Positions 10,301-21,982 of a stretch of DNA of 64,000 bases are shown here, piece by piece (within the stretch, counting starts at the first letter, position 1; each line of letters begins with the position of its first letter). The notes beneath the pieces are model-generated. The model made no database searches. It was given only the letters and a program-made list of their open reading frames with translations, and was not told the origin of the DNA. The DNA lies in contig JACGWO010000012.1 of the NCBI GenBank assembly GCA_034509735.1, positions 22,783,188 through 22,847,187 of the forward strand. Direction: 5' to 3'. A program made the translations under genes and the position numbers. Source of the DNA: Sesamum alatum (lineage: Eukaryota > Streptophyta > Magnoliopsida > Lamiales > Pedaliaceae).

Positions 10301-13116
10301 AATACAAGAGATTCCGATTGATATTGAAATATAACAATAAAGTTCATATGCATTATATTAAATAATTATTTACAAAAAAATTATAAAAAATTACCAAATT
10401 CTTGATTAAGCTTATTTTTATATAGATATTGGATAATGTAAATAAAATACCATATTTTATTATTATCTGAAATTAAAATATGAGATATTAATATAATTCT
10501 AATACATGGTAAATCTTGAATATGAACTTGATATAATATTGAGTATGTAGTTAAATTATATAAAAATACATTTTAAAAAAATAGAAAAAAACTCGCGAGC
10601 CTTTCAAACACAAATGCCTAGGGTTGAGCTCGGCTTGTGAAGGAGCGGCTCGGTCATCTTGCACCCCTAAGTTGGTATTTTACATATTGATGAATTAGCT
10701 CCTTTGTGTTTATGCATCAACCATGGTATTGAATCTTGTTACAGTAAAGCATGTGAATTTTATATTGTTAGAGACATACAAGTGATATATGTTTGTGATA
10801 TAGAAACATGTGAGATGTCGTACCTATATGATTTACCTATATGGTAGTGGACTAGTTTTGTGTGTCCGGTTCCTCTGGGTACTGACAATCCTCCATCTGA
10901 TGTATATCTGTCACAGGACAAGCCCAGCTGAGTTCATTGTCCCTTATGATCAATACATGGAGTCTGTTAAAAACAATTATTCAATAGGAATGAGATTTAA
11001 AATGAGATTCGAAGGTGAAGAAGCTCCTGAGCAAAGGTAGGCAGCATCTCAGCATTGTGAAGAATAATCTATAACTTTATGATGTATTCAGTCAATGAAT
11101 ATTTATACATTTTTTGTTTAATATTCATATTGTAGGTTTACTGGCACTATTGTTGGTATTGAAGATGCTGATCCAAAAAGGTGGCCAGAGTCCAAATGGA
11201 GATGCCTAAAGGTATCTGACAGGAGTCAGGATCCTCTCCTCTCAACACCCTCTCTTAAATTGTTTCTTCTAATATGTTATTCTTAGAGGTTTATCTCATA
11301 AATTCTACTTTTAAGGTGCGGTGGGATGAAACTTCAACAGTTCCTCGACCTGAGAGAGTTTCTCCCTGGAAAATAGAACATGCTCTCTCACCTCCTGCGT
11401 TGAATCCACTTCCAGTGCCCAGACCGAAAAGGCCTCGACCAAGTGCCTTGCCCACATCACCTGACTCTTCTGTTCTTACTAGGGAAGGTATGTTTTGTAT
11501 TTCACTTTGTTCGAGGACCTTTTACTACTGCTACATTTTGTTACATCCAGCTGTTGAGCAAATCTGTGTAACCCATTATCGATGATGCAATATAGGTTCG
11601 TCTAAGATGACAGTAGACCCTTCACCTGCCAGTGGGTTTCCAAGGGTCTTGCAAGGTCAAGAAGTATCGACCTTGAGAGGCAGTTTTGCTGAGAGCAATG
11701 ATTCAGACTCTTCTGAGAAGCCATTGTTGTGGAACCCTTCATTTGATGATGGGAAGATCGATTCTGCTTCAAGAAGAAATGAGTCAGATATCTGGTTACC
11801 GTCAGGACGGCTAGAGTCATCATTCACAGATTTGTTATCAACTTTTGGCTCAAAAGTTAATTCGCCCCGTGATTTCAGTAGGCCTCCTGCTGATCAAGCA
11901 AGTTATAAGCGACAAACAAAAGAGCATGAAGCGAAGTTTAGCTCAATTGCGAACACCTGGTCTATAATGTCTTCTGGTCTCTCACTGAATCTGGTGGATT
12001 CTGGCTTGAAGAATCATGTTCGAGGTGCTGATACCTCTTATCAGACACGTGGAGGTGTTAGATATGATGCTTTTGGAGAATTTTCCATGATTCCTGATTC
12101 TAGAGGTGAAAATCAGCAAGCAAATTGGTTAATGCCGCCTCCTGTTTCATCATATCATCAACTACCACCTGCTCATTCGAGAGAGCAGATCCCAAGGTCT
12201 GTAATTGCACAACAGCATGTCTCTATGAAGCCAAATGAAGGGAAATGCAAGCTCTTTGGTATTCCCCTCATAAGTAATTCTGCACCAATAGAGCCAGTAC
12301 TATCACACCGAAATGTGGTGATTGAGCCATCAGGTCATATGCCGCATCTCTTACATTCTCATCTATCTCCTGCAATTGAATCTGATCAAAGGTCTGATCT
12401 ATCAAAGAGCTCAAAAGTGTTTGATTATCCAGTTGCCACTAGTGAGCAAGAGAAGCAATTTCATACCCTCCCTCCTGTAGCTAGAGACCGAGAAAGCAAA
12501 GGTTATTCTGGTTCAACAAGGAGTTGTACTAAGGTTCTCATCTGGGACACTATAGTTTTCGCATTCAAGCACAACACTATTTACCTTCTTTCTAAGTTAA
12601 AATCGTCTACTTTCAGGTTCACAAGCAGGGTTCTGCCCTTGGTAGATCTGTGGATCTTGCCAAGTTTGACAATTATGATGAATTGATTTCTGAATTAGAT
12701 AACCTCTTCGAATTTAACTGTGAACTTAAGGCAAGGAACAAGAATTGGCTAGTTGTGTATACTGATGATGAGGATGACATGATGCTTGTTGGAGATGATC
12801 CATGGGAGTAAGATACCATTCAAGATCTCTGGAATATTTCAATTTTTTAAATTTATCTTATTTACTTCGACTTCATTATAGTGCAGTTCAATATTATTGT
12901 CTACTCATTTCTAGTGGTTTATCTAAATATCTTGTTGAATACAGAGAATTTTGTGGCATGGTTCGCAAGATCTTAATCCTTACGAAAGAGGAGGTCCAGC
13001 GTATGAGTCCAGGTACCTTCAATTCAAAAAGAGAAGAAACCTCATCGGCAACAGAAGGTGTGGATGCTAAAGAAGTGAAGGATTTGCCAACATCATTGAG
13101 CCCGGATGATTGCTAG
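7353..13116 (+). CDS. ARF2: auxin response factor, ARF2-type
   Basis: This transcription factor binds auxin response elements and, in the ARF2 clade, mainly represses auxin-regulated genes. Fourteen coding exons join with GT-AG borders: 7353-7443, 7526-7641, 7811-7906, 8039-8095, 8190-8345, 8430-8514, 9007-9097, 9181-9345, 10917-11036, 11136-11211, 11316-11487, 11593-12533, 12617-12807 and 12945-13116. The sum is 2529 nt, or 842 residues, close to the usual ARF2 length of about 850. Domains in order are an N-terminal [11 protein letters not shown] block, a B3 DNA-binding domain at about 143-245 ([18 protein letters not shown]), the ARF middle domain at about 270-353, a variable middle region, and a C-terminal PB1 domain from about 723 with the invariant Lys in VHKQG and the acidic TDDEDD face. 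Intron 8 is 1571 bp and holds a transposon-like insertion. The clade assignment rests on remembered motif similarity; ARF family membership is certain. Confidence 0.95.
9418..10667. mobile_element. 1.25-kb insertion in ARF intron 8 with 9-bp TSD
   Basis: TAAGTTGGT occurs at 9409-9417 and again at 10668-10676. Between them lies 1250 bp whose ends are GC-richer (words such as 'cacgagctccgtgcaagc' on the left and 'gagctcggcttgtgaagg' on the right, partly inverted relative to each other) and whose middle is very AT-rich and non-coding. Removing it would leave an intron of about 310 bp, similar to the other introns of the gene. A Mutator-like (9 bp) or hAT-like (8 bp) non-autonomous element is likely. 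Confidence 0.65.
11643..11663 (+). promoter_or_regulatory. tasiR-ARF (TAS3) target site in ARF exon 12
   Basis: These 21 bases exactly span codons 426-432 (Arg-Val-Leu-Gln-Gly-Gln-Glu) and match the conserved complementary site for TAS3-derived tasiR-ARF small RNAs known in ARF2, ARF3 and ARF4 genes. The core 'gtcttgcaaggtcaagaa' is perfect as far as I can recall. The site implies post-transcriptional control of this mRNA by the miR390-TAS3 pathway, and it supports placing the gene in the ARF2/3/4 set. Confidence 0.85.
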
Positions 13117-13284
13117 TTGTCTTCCTCTATCCTGGTAGTCATCTTATGCCCCACGAAAAAACTTTTCCCGGCATACAACTGTCATATTTTTGCACGCCTT
13201 CGGGATCAGTATACTTTCCTGTTTTGCTGTCTTATATGGATCAAGTAAACAGCACAAAGACATATATGTAGTTCTCCATTTTGC

Positions 13285-13319
<35 letters not shown>

Positions 13320-13900
13320 TATACAACTACACTGACATAATGCAACTGATGTAACTTGAAGATCTAATGTTTGCCTGCTATCAACCACACAGGTATAGTG
13401 CAGGCAAGGAAGGAGGCTATAGATCCATCTGACTTCTGAATTTTGGAGACATCGAATAGTGAGACGCATATCATCCCTTCAGCTTCTGGATGACGGGACT
13501 CTTATATATAGATGCACATTCTAGTGTATGCAATTTTGAACCCTTTTCGGGACCAACATATGTTGCCCTATACTTTATTCGTAATACACATGACAAAGTA
13601 TGAGCATGGTACCTGCCAACCGACCACTCAACCACTGAATATATCGCTATCTTCAGTTCTCCAGCATCGATGTAATTAAGAACTGAATGCCGTCTGGTAT
13701 GCTCTTATTCCAGCTGTTTCTGGAATTATAATATAGTATATGCGTGTTGGCATTACTTTGTCGAGCTGAAGGTTCTATTTTGGATCGACGTTCCTTGTGG
13801 TTGAAGCACTGTTTTTGTACAGAGAATCATTAGTGAAAAATGTTTTGCTATTGTAGTGCAAATCTGGAATGGTAATCACTTTCCATGTTCATGGAGTATT
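13117..13900 (+). other. ARF 3' untranslated region (approximate)
   Basis: The sequence after the stop codon is moderately GC-balanced and non-coding, as expected for a 3' UTR. It contains a (TA)n(CA)n microsatellite at about 13284-13320. The polyadenylation point cannot be fixed by eye. Confidence 0.45.
13284..13320. repeat. compound (TA)n(CA)n microsatellite
   Basis: An uninterrupted TA run passes directly into a CA run within the probable ARF 3' UTR. It is a likely length-polymorphic marker. Confidence 0.9.
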
Positions 13901-14441
13901 CTTGCTGCTTAGAAATACTGCAGCGGTCTGTCTGATCAGTTCTGTTTCTAGTTTCTATCACCATGTAAATTTTAAACAATGTGTAAGTATGGTCTCAATC
14001 TTACCATTGCCTGAGGCCACTTCCTTCAATTTGTTCATCACGAAATTCAGAATGTCTTTTTTACATAAACTACAATTCATTAAATCATTCTGTATATTCA
14101 GATTTCAAATGCTAATTAATTAAATGCATTAGTAATTTCAAATTGAAGCATATGATTAAATAACCAAAAATTTAAAAGCAAAAAGTACTACGGTCGACTG
14201 GAACAGGTAAGCTGCCAGAGTTCTAAGTTGCTGTTCTGGCTAAGAAGCTCGAATCTGTGAACAATCGAATAACTTGCCAGAATTCTGGCTTAAAAAACTT
14301 GATCTCTGTAAATGGTCCAAGCACGACGACAAAGAGAAACCGGTTAAACCAGCTATGTAACCGATGATCTGCCAGCGGACATCAAGATCTTGCGTCTGTC
14401 TACCTAGAGGTCGTTGCATTGCATTGTATGACAACATGCGC

Positions 14442-16951
14442 TTAAACCATCTCATGACAGCCAGCTGAGTCCAGAAGCATGGTCTTTATTTGATCCGGGT
14501 GGAGCTCTTGTCCATCCAGCCATTGCTGACAAAATCCCAGCAGAAAAGAGATTTTTACTATGTTGGCAAAGTAGATTTGCAGCAGATTTTGAGTGAGATT
14601 TGCAAGTAGAAAGCGAAATTGTGGTTACCTCAGCTCGAAAAACATCCATGGCGAACCCGTTGAAGCAGCTAATAACGGCTTGCTGAATGTCTAGCCCGAG
14701 GTTGTCGATAGCCCTCATTGTGGAGAGTAGGATGCCTGGGCTGCACCCACAGAACATATGGATGTTTACGCCTCGTCCTTCTCGTAGCCTGACTTCGACC
14801 TGTTCACATTTTCACACGAGCCATCAGCTCAAATAGCTTCATAAAAAGTTCAAAGAAACAAAGGATGTAAATGTAGCGGATTGTCAAGAAAAAGAATGTA
14901 AAAAATATGATAAAGATACAATCCTCTCTTTTTGAGTTCTTGCATGTTGAACGATCGTCTTATCTAAAAACTTTAATTGTTAGAAGAGAAAACTTGTTTA
15001 ATATCTGTAATACACACTCATGCACATGCAATTATTCTTTTTCATGAAGCTTTGCACATGAAACTCTTTTTTCCACAAGGAACTCTTGATATTATGTTGA
15101 CTAACCACATCATTTAAAAACTTGAACTATCAGAAACGAGAATCATTTAATATTTAATATCTTTCACATTACCCTTGCTGGTTGTCCAGTCGGGCTTGAC
15201 AAAGGACTCGCAAATGAACTCGGGCTATGTTCTTCTTTGATACAGGCAGGAAGTCCAGAAGCCATAGGCGACAAGGGGTAGAAGGAAGCGGTTGGAGTCA
15301 GTGACAGTGACGAGCTACTAGGGGTGGACTCCAGTTCACTGTGGAGATCATTTATCTTCTGCAGAAGTTCTTTTAGATACTCGATGGCATCACCTAGAAT
15401 AGAAGCCCTGTCCATCTACCAAACAAGAACACCAAAAACATTGTGTTGGTTAATGCAACCACAGTTAAGGAGCTACAAACACGAACGAAAACGATACATT
15501 GTAGTAACTGCTGACGTGAGTGCAAATTCAGCATCTCATTCAGTTCATCGGTGTAGAAATAAATTCCAAAGCGCCTACTTGTCGCGTTATAAATAACAAT
15601 ATCTTGTCTTTCTTGTCTGCAGCTCAAATGCAGTAATCAGTTCATATATTCCATGTGAGTGACTTAAATGCTATTGTACAACATTAATACACATGCTTCT
15701 GTCAATCAAAATATGCCAATCAAACGATTTGCGAGTCATTAATGATCACACCAGCAAGCTGCACAATGAAGGGGAAGTGACACACAAACACAAAACAAGA
15801 AACGGAAACGCATAAAAACCAATGTGAATGGCTAATGAAAGCTACATCCACAGCTAAAACATGTCGAAAACGGAATCATAATCCACAAGAAACTTGCCTG
15901 TGCAGAGTTTCATAGTTCATACCTTGCTGATCTTTGGCACAACCGACCTCAACATGTAGAGCCTATCGTTTAGCTTCTTCCTCCGCCGCCTCTCTGCCAT
16001 CAAATTCTTGGCCGGCGGCCCTTTCTTCTTGCCCTTCTGATCCCCACCTGTGATCGAGCTATTAACGCCGTTCTTATCACTCTCTTCCAACTTATTAACA
16101 GAACTATTGTCAAACACTTGGTCCTCAGAATCATAGTTCAGATTCGTCCCATCAATGCTGATATCCTCAAGATCATCACCACTACTTGCTTTTCTCTTCT
16201 TTTCATTCACCTGATCATCAATAGCTCCACTACTCGCGGGTTTTAAATTCATCTGATTAACTAAGTTCAAAGACCCTAAATTGCTGCCAAGATTTCTCCT
16301 AAGGGCAGCCCTCTTTTGAAAGAGAGTTGGCTGTGCTCCAACTGAGGCAAAATTATCAAGTGGCTTAAGAATCTTGGGCCTACCAAACAACAAAGAATTC
16401 CCACCACTACTTTGAGGCAATTGAAGGAAACTATTAGCCCCAAATTGAGGATTATTAGGGCACAAATTCAAAGTTCCCAATTGAGATTGAGCCCCCAAAT
16501 CACTGAAACCACCAACCCTATTTTCAAGAATCCCATTCTCATGACAGCCCAGATCAAAGGTTCCCTCAAAAGGGTAGCTGGGGATTGTTGGGATTAACGA
16601 TTTTTGTGGCAAGAAATAGCTCACCTGATTATGAGATGGATCAAGATTACTGTTGAAAACTGAAGAACAGGACGCAGAAGAATCCACTGCCTGCAAAAGC
16701 AGCTGGTTATTGTTACCACCAGACTCATTCAAGAATGAGATGACATGCTGGCCGCCCCCTCCGGCGGCGTTGGCGTTGGTTATGTACCAATCATCATCTT
16801 GATCAGCTTCAAGCATGGAATTGAATGTACAAAGAGCACCCATTTCCATGCCTTGATTGTTCTCAAAACCACCATCATTATTGCTCTTAGCCCACGAAGC
16901 AATTTCCAGCTCCTCCCCGCTTCCTTCAATCCAAACCATGCTGTTCTTCAT
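14442..16951 (-). CDS. ICE1: ICE1/SCREAM-like bHLH transcription factor
   Basis: The family activates CBF cold-response genes and, with SPEECHLESS, MUTE and FAMA, drives stomatal development in the nucleus. Four exons on the minus strand are 16951-15923, 15415-15173, 14799-14629 and 14525-14442. All have GT-AG borders and sum to 1527 nt (508 aa), close to the roughly 495 aa of ICE1. The start [10 protein letters not shown] is the only ATG before the conserved N-terminus. A KRAAL motif, resembling the MAPK-docking KRAAM-type motif of SCREAM proteins, is at 213-217. The bHLH domain ([20 protein letters not shown]) begins at 318 and runs to about 366 across the first intron. IKEE at 402-405 matches the sumoylation consensus position known in ICE1. 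The C-terminal ACT-like region is encoded by exons 3 and 4 and ends [11 protein letters not shown] plus six residues. It is convergent with the ARF gene. ICE1 and its paralogue SCRM2 cannot be told apart with certainty here. Confidence 0.93.
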
Positions 16952-17812
16952 CCTTCCTCAACTTCTCCCACAAGAAAAATGAGAAAAGAATCAAACTTCT
17001 GCGCTCAAAATCCTTTATGTAATAGAAAAAAATCTAATGGGCAGCGAAGTAAACCAAGAATCAGGGTTTCTGATCAAGAAAAAACACACACACCACACAC
17101 ACTCAGAGAGAAAGACAGCCCTCTTTATTTGAACGAGGAAACGCCACAAATACACGTAAATACTACAAGCTTCCACCTTGGTTATATATGTGTCATCATC
17201 ACATAGGGACTAGGAAAATACACACACAAACACACGTATTTGTGTGTATTTATATATATATATATATATTGTGTCTGTATGTGTATAGGTAGGATATATG
17301 GGAGGGACTGCATGAACAATCATGATATTTGGAAGTTTTGTGTAGATACTGTTGAGGAAATTAAGCAGACATGATTACTGGTTTTTTGTCTGTAATTAAG
17401 AATGTAATGATGAGCAATGCAGTAATTATTCATGGGAAATCAAGAACAAGAGTTGAGATTTTTGTGGCTTAAACCAGCAGAAAAAATGCTTGTAGTTCAT
17501 GAGGATTAGTGTGGATGTGGCCCTACCCTTTCCTCATTTCTTCACTTTATGACATTGTTTGTAAGAATTTATATACTTTCTAAAAAATATTAAATCAGAA
17601 TGAAAAAATAATTAAGAAGTAAAATTTAGATATTTAGAATATTAGTTAAAATTAATTTTTTAAAAAAAAGAATGGGGGTGTTTGGTAAAAAAGGAAAAAT
17701 AAAAAAGATGTTTTGTTTCAACTTATTTGTAAAGTTTGCGCTTCAAACGCAAACGTAATTTCTTGTGTTGTTCGGCCTATTATTCAATAATGCCAAACAC
17801 AATTATTTTTCA
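16952..17812 (-). promoter_or_regulatory. upstream leader and promoter region of the bHLH gene
   Basis: Immediately upstream of the start codon (higher coordinates) is a leader-like stretch with CA/GA repeats (about 16975-17130), then a TA microsatellite at about 17251-17269 flanked by CA/GT-rich DNA. No open frame here has coding character. Confidence 0.4.
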
Positions 17813-18056
17813 GGAATAAAAGCAATTTACCCCCTCTGTGACATAACAAATGAACAAAAATCTCCATGTGAAAAAATAATTAGCAAGTTACCTCCCTGTG
17901 TTTTGAGAAATGAAGCAAATTATCTCCTATCAAGGGAAAATACGGGGGATAATTTGCTTCATTTTAAGATCACGGAGGATAATTTGTTAATTATTTTTTC
18001 ACATGGAGTTTTTTGCTCATTTCTTATATCACAGAGGGTAAATTGCATTTATCCTT
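17813..18056. mobile_element. fold-back MITE, family M1 copy B (9-bp TSD)
   Basis: The left arm runs 'aaagcaatttaccccctctg...' and the right arm 'cagagggtaaattgcattta', so the 244-bp element folds back almost completely. Identical direct repeats TATTTTTCA flank it at 17804-17812 and 18057-18065. It is the same family as 2373-2626 by sequence of the arms ('gaagcaaattatctcc', 'ggataatttgcttc'). It is non-coding. Confidence 0.78.
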
Positions 18057-18646
18057 TATTTTTCATCTAATTATCCTTCATTTCTATTATAAAATTTATT
18101 AATTCCTTTATTAGCCCTTGAGAACAAGGTTCCTTTGGAAATTTAGTCATAAAAAATTGTAATTAATTATAGAATTATAAATTTATATGTAAAAATTAAT
18201 TCTCTTATAATCAATTATTCAACCGAAAAAAAAAGAACACGGTGGAATTATTTTGTTTGTACTGGATGGGAAAATTCTTGTCCGAATTAGATTTGATCGA
18301 ACCAGATCAATTATAGAGTAGTGTGATATACTTGCCATGTGATTGGTCACTTTCCCAGAACTATACACTAATCACAAAGTAAGTATATTGCAATTACCAT
18401 ATAATTAGTTTAAATTTGCCCGAGTTAAATTCGAACTAGAATTTCATGTGCTGGATGCCGTACGTTGGATGATTTGAACTACCAGAAATCAATTTGTATT
18501 GATTGAGGGTCTCACGAGAAACCCGGCTTCAGTATCTCTCAAACCAAAAAGTAAACAATATAATTTATAAAAATAATATTCCAGAAATTTTACAGGTAAA
18601 CAACACTGTCATCACAACTACAACTACCCATTTTCTTATAATTATA

Positions 18647-18931
18647 CTAGCTGTCGTAACACACCATTCCTGCGTGCATATAATAAATTATTTTTACATT
18701 TAAAATATATTATAAACAACAGTAAAATATATAAATTAACACATCACATTAAAAAAAATGAAGGAAAGAAAGAAAAAACTAATTAATCCATTAATATAAA
18801 ATTTAGGAAGTTGAATAAAGTAGTTATCATATCTGTTGAGTTATTTTTGGTATTACAAAAAAGTGGTGCGGCAGTATCATTAACCGTCATTTGTGAGTAA
18901 AAAAGAGATTTATTTTATATAATAGTGTAGA
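18647..18931 (-). mobile_element. small non-autonomous Helitron (candidate)
   Basis: Read on the minus strand the segment begins TCTACACTATTATATAA and ends CAGCTAG, preceded by A and followed by T. That is the A|TC...CTRR|T layout of Helitrons. The 285-bp body is AT-rich and non-coding. The subterminal hairpin at the 3' end is weak. Similar bodies (shared 'gttgaataaagtagttatc') recur at about 23105-23341 (same strand) and about 37085-37230 (opposite strand). Confidence 0.55.
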
Positions 18932-19039
18932 TAATCACATTAATATTTCTATAAATTGAGTAATTACGTACTACATCTATATATCAAAACACTATAAAAC
19001 AAAAACAACAATAAACTCATATAAAATGTGACAAATACT

Positions 19040-19115
19040 TGCACGTTTTATGGGACTGGAACTCGTAACTTCAAATTTGATCATGAAACTTCCGTCTTAA
19101 TCACTAAACTGATAC
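19040..19115 (-). mobile_element. tRNA-derived SINE head (candidate)
   Basis: On the minus strand a box A-like TTTAGTGATTAAGA is followed after about 35 bases by a box B-like GAGTTCCAGTCCC. The pattern matches the other tRNA-like SINE heads in this window, and no functional tRNA fold is possible. Confidence 0.4.
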
Positions 19116-20042
19116 ATCATTGGTCTGCAACTACCTTTTTTCGTTTTTGTTTTGTGTGTGTGGTGAAAATTTATAGGACATTGTCTATTGCTCGATCGAA
19201 ATTTAATTAGGAAGAATTTGGATTTGAGCTAAGATTTTTATCCTTTTAAATAATTCGATGCAAAAGAATTTCAAATATGTTAATATTCTACTAAATATAA
19301 TTCAAAATGAGAATTAATTAAAGAATTTGAATTTTTTTTATAATACATGATCATCTAAACAACTTGCCTAAAACTGTATTTGGAGGGAATGATTTGAAAT
19401 CACTGCATAGTAAAAGAATTTGAAGTTGATCAATATTCCGCAAAACATAATTTAAGACGAGAGTTGATGAATTTAAAATTCTTTCTAATATAGAATTATC
19501 CAAACTAATAGACATTATTTATTATTAGGGATTTTAAATAATACATTTAAATTTACCAGTCCAAAACATCATGTAAATAACTTATTATTAAGAATTTGAA
19601 ATTCTTACCATCAAATCCATCAATTCAAATACTACGTTAACTAGTTTACAATTTCAAGTCGAAAAGTTACAACTCAAATCGGTGTTTTTTTAATTTTTAT
19701 TTTTATGTTAGGTGTTTTATCAGATAAAGTACGCCTTATAGTAGCTCAAAATCCATTTTATATGAGCCTTTCATGGGAAATTTTTAGTTCGAGTTTGATC
19801 AAATCTGAATCAATTACAAAATAAGTGTACTATATTTATCGTTTAAGTAATGTAATTTAAAAAGTGTAGCAATCACATAATAAGTGCTAATATGATTGAT
19901 TCAGGTCAACAAAATCCAAACATTCAAAACCTTTTTTAAATAAAATTTTCATGTTTAGAAGTCCATTTAGAATGCGTACCCAAACAAGCCCTATTTTTGC
20001 ATAAGACAAATTAAACAAATAAAGACACGAAATTATATTTTT
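19116..20042. other. intergenic, no gene seen
   Basis: This is AT-rich DNA. It holds a degenerate copy (about 19790-19910) of a dispersed repeat that also occurs near 463-540, 18270-18420 and 45398-45515, with the shared feature 'aatcacataataagt...'. No coding or RNA gene is visible. Confidence 0.45.
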
Positions 20043-20855
20043 GGGATAATTACACTCCCCTTTCATGAAGTTTGGTCTAATTATACGTGAACTTCCTATG
20101 ATTTGAAAAATTACACCTAATACCCATGATTATAAAAGATGTTAAGACCCCTAACAAAAGTAATAAATTTACCTTTGTACCCAAAATAAGTGGCTAAAAA
20201 CAACTAAAAAAAATATGAAAAATTGAAAAACTAAAAATACAAAATTGCCCAATATGTATAGAAATGAATTAACATGAACAGATGTCTTAGACTAAAAAGA
20301 CAAAACTATAGGAAATATTTTTTGTTATTATTAAAATATAACAAGGGATGTAAATACGATATTTATTTTATCACAGTGATATTGAGGTATCATAATATGT
20401 CTTCTAGAATATTTAGTTAAATTACATAACTAGTATATATTTAGTTTTATAATGTATATATATGTTAGGAGCTAAATTTATTTTTACCGATCTAATTTAT
20501 TTATTAATTAATAATTATGATATAATAACACTCTAATGGTAAAAGTAGCAATTTATTGAATATATTATACTATTTACTCTTATATTTTAATTTAATTATG
20601 CATAAGCATATGAAATGTATAAGAATAGTTTAGTCAAAAAAATATTGATTTGACCCACAATAAATTAACCAATGGCAAGAATGAATTTTCATTCGACATT
20701 TTTGGTGATGTCAGCAAATTTTGTCAATTTTATTACTTGAAGGATCCATTTGTTGGATAAAAATAAAAGTAAGAATACTAGGTGTAATTTCCTAAACCAC
20801 AAGAAGTTTACGCATAATTACACCAAACCTCGAAGGAGGGAAGTGTAATTATTCC
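20043..20855. mobile_element. inverted-repeat element, family M2 (9-bp TSD, 8/9)
   Basis: The ends 'gggataattacactcccc' and 'gggaagtgtaattattcc' are reverse complements. Inner arms repeat 'aaaaattacacctaataccc' and its mirror 'actaggtgtaatttcctaaa'. The flanks TATATTTTT (20034-20042) and TATACTTTT (20856-20864) match at 8 of 9 positions. The 813-bp body is AT-rich and non-coding. It is related to 5002-5527. Confidence 0.65.
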
Positions 20856-20864
20856 TATACTTTT

Positions 20865-21973
20865 TTTTAGTGTGAATATCATTTTCTTTTAAATGTAAAT
20901 ATATAGTGATAGAGCAACCCACTAAAACTACAACCCAATGTGGGCATACGTCTCCTTTGATAATAATAATTTATTTATTTATTTATTTTCTAATAATTTT
21001 TTAAATTATTAATTAATGTAATAATCAACCTTTAATATTTAGATACAACAAATGCTGTAATAAACCATATCTATAAAGAAAAAAAAGATTTTTTTAAGCA
21101 AATAATAAAGCATATAATTATTAATGAAGGCACATTTATGTGTAATAAATGGCTCTTCTCAACCAAATGCATGCATAAGATGGATGAGAAATTAATAATG
21201 AAAGATAGTACAATATGTCCAGTTTAAATAATAAATATTTTTTTTAAACAAGATAATAAATAGTTTAATACAATTTATTACTTCCCCCCTTCTTTTCTCG
21301 TGAATTATTAAATGTTGCTCTTTTTCAAGGAAAATAAATCATATTTTGGTATATTAAAAGAAATTAAAAGAGAAAAATAAAGACAAATTTACAAGAACGA
21401 GATGATATGTATATAAATAATATCGAATTTTACATCTCTTCTTAATGAAAATAAGTTAGTCATTAATTAGACATTTTTTTATAGTATGGACGACATATCC
21501 GTTCTTATTATTTGTTTCCGTTGTTAATAATTAAAATTCATGATATAATTATAATTGATTTATTTTTTTATTAAAAAAAGAATTGTAGTAAGAAAAAGCA
21601 TGTGGAGAAAAATAGTTTAGATGAATATGATGATTTTAAATTTTACTGTTTGTATTTAAAATTATAACTTTACCCTTAGAAAGAGAATTTAAAATATTAT
21701 TTTGGAAACTAAATTTATTACCAACAATAAAAGGAAAAGTTACTAGGATGAACATTAAAAAGAAATCAAAATAATCTAATTGGGTCAGCCCACTTACCCG
21801 GCCCTGCCCTGCCTAGACATAATGGGCCTCATGTATTCGGATCTTCTAAAGAGCCCAAGCTGTCTTGACGAAAGCTGGGCCTGGGCCGGAGAGCGGAGTC
21901 CTTTCTCCAATTCGAGTTTGTGGGCTGAACCGACCCGCATAAAACCTCACAGACAACTGAGGCTGATGTATGG
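20865..21973. other. intergenic, no gene seen
   Basis: The DNA is very AT-rich with no credible open frame. A short GC-richer patch at about 21780-21960 has two short overlapping frames on opposite strands and no family resemblance. It may be leftover transposon sequence. Confidence 0.4.
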
Positions 21974-21982
21974 TTTAGAAAA

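Noticed and set aside
12802..12944. Start of an apparent 104-codon frame beginning in an ARF intron
   Set aside because: Only 12945-13116 is a true exon. The upstream part is intron 13 read through, because the exon-13 donor GTAAGA at 12808 and acceptor ACAG at 12944 join the PB1 domain correctly.
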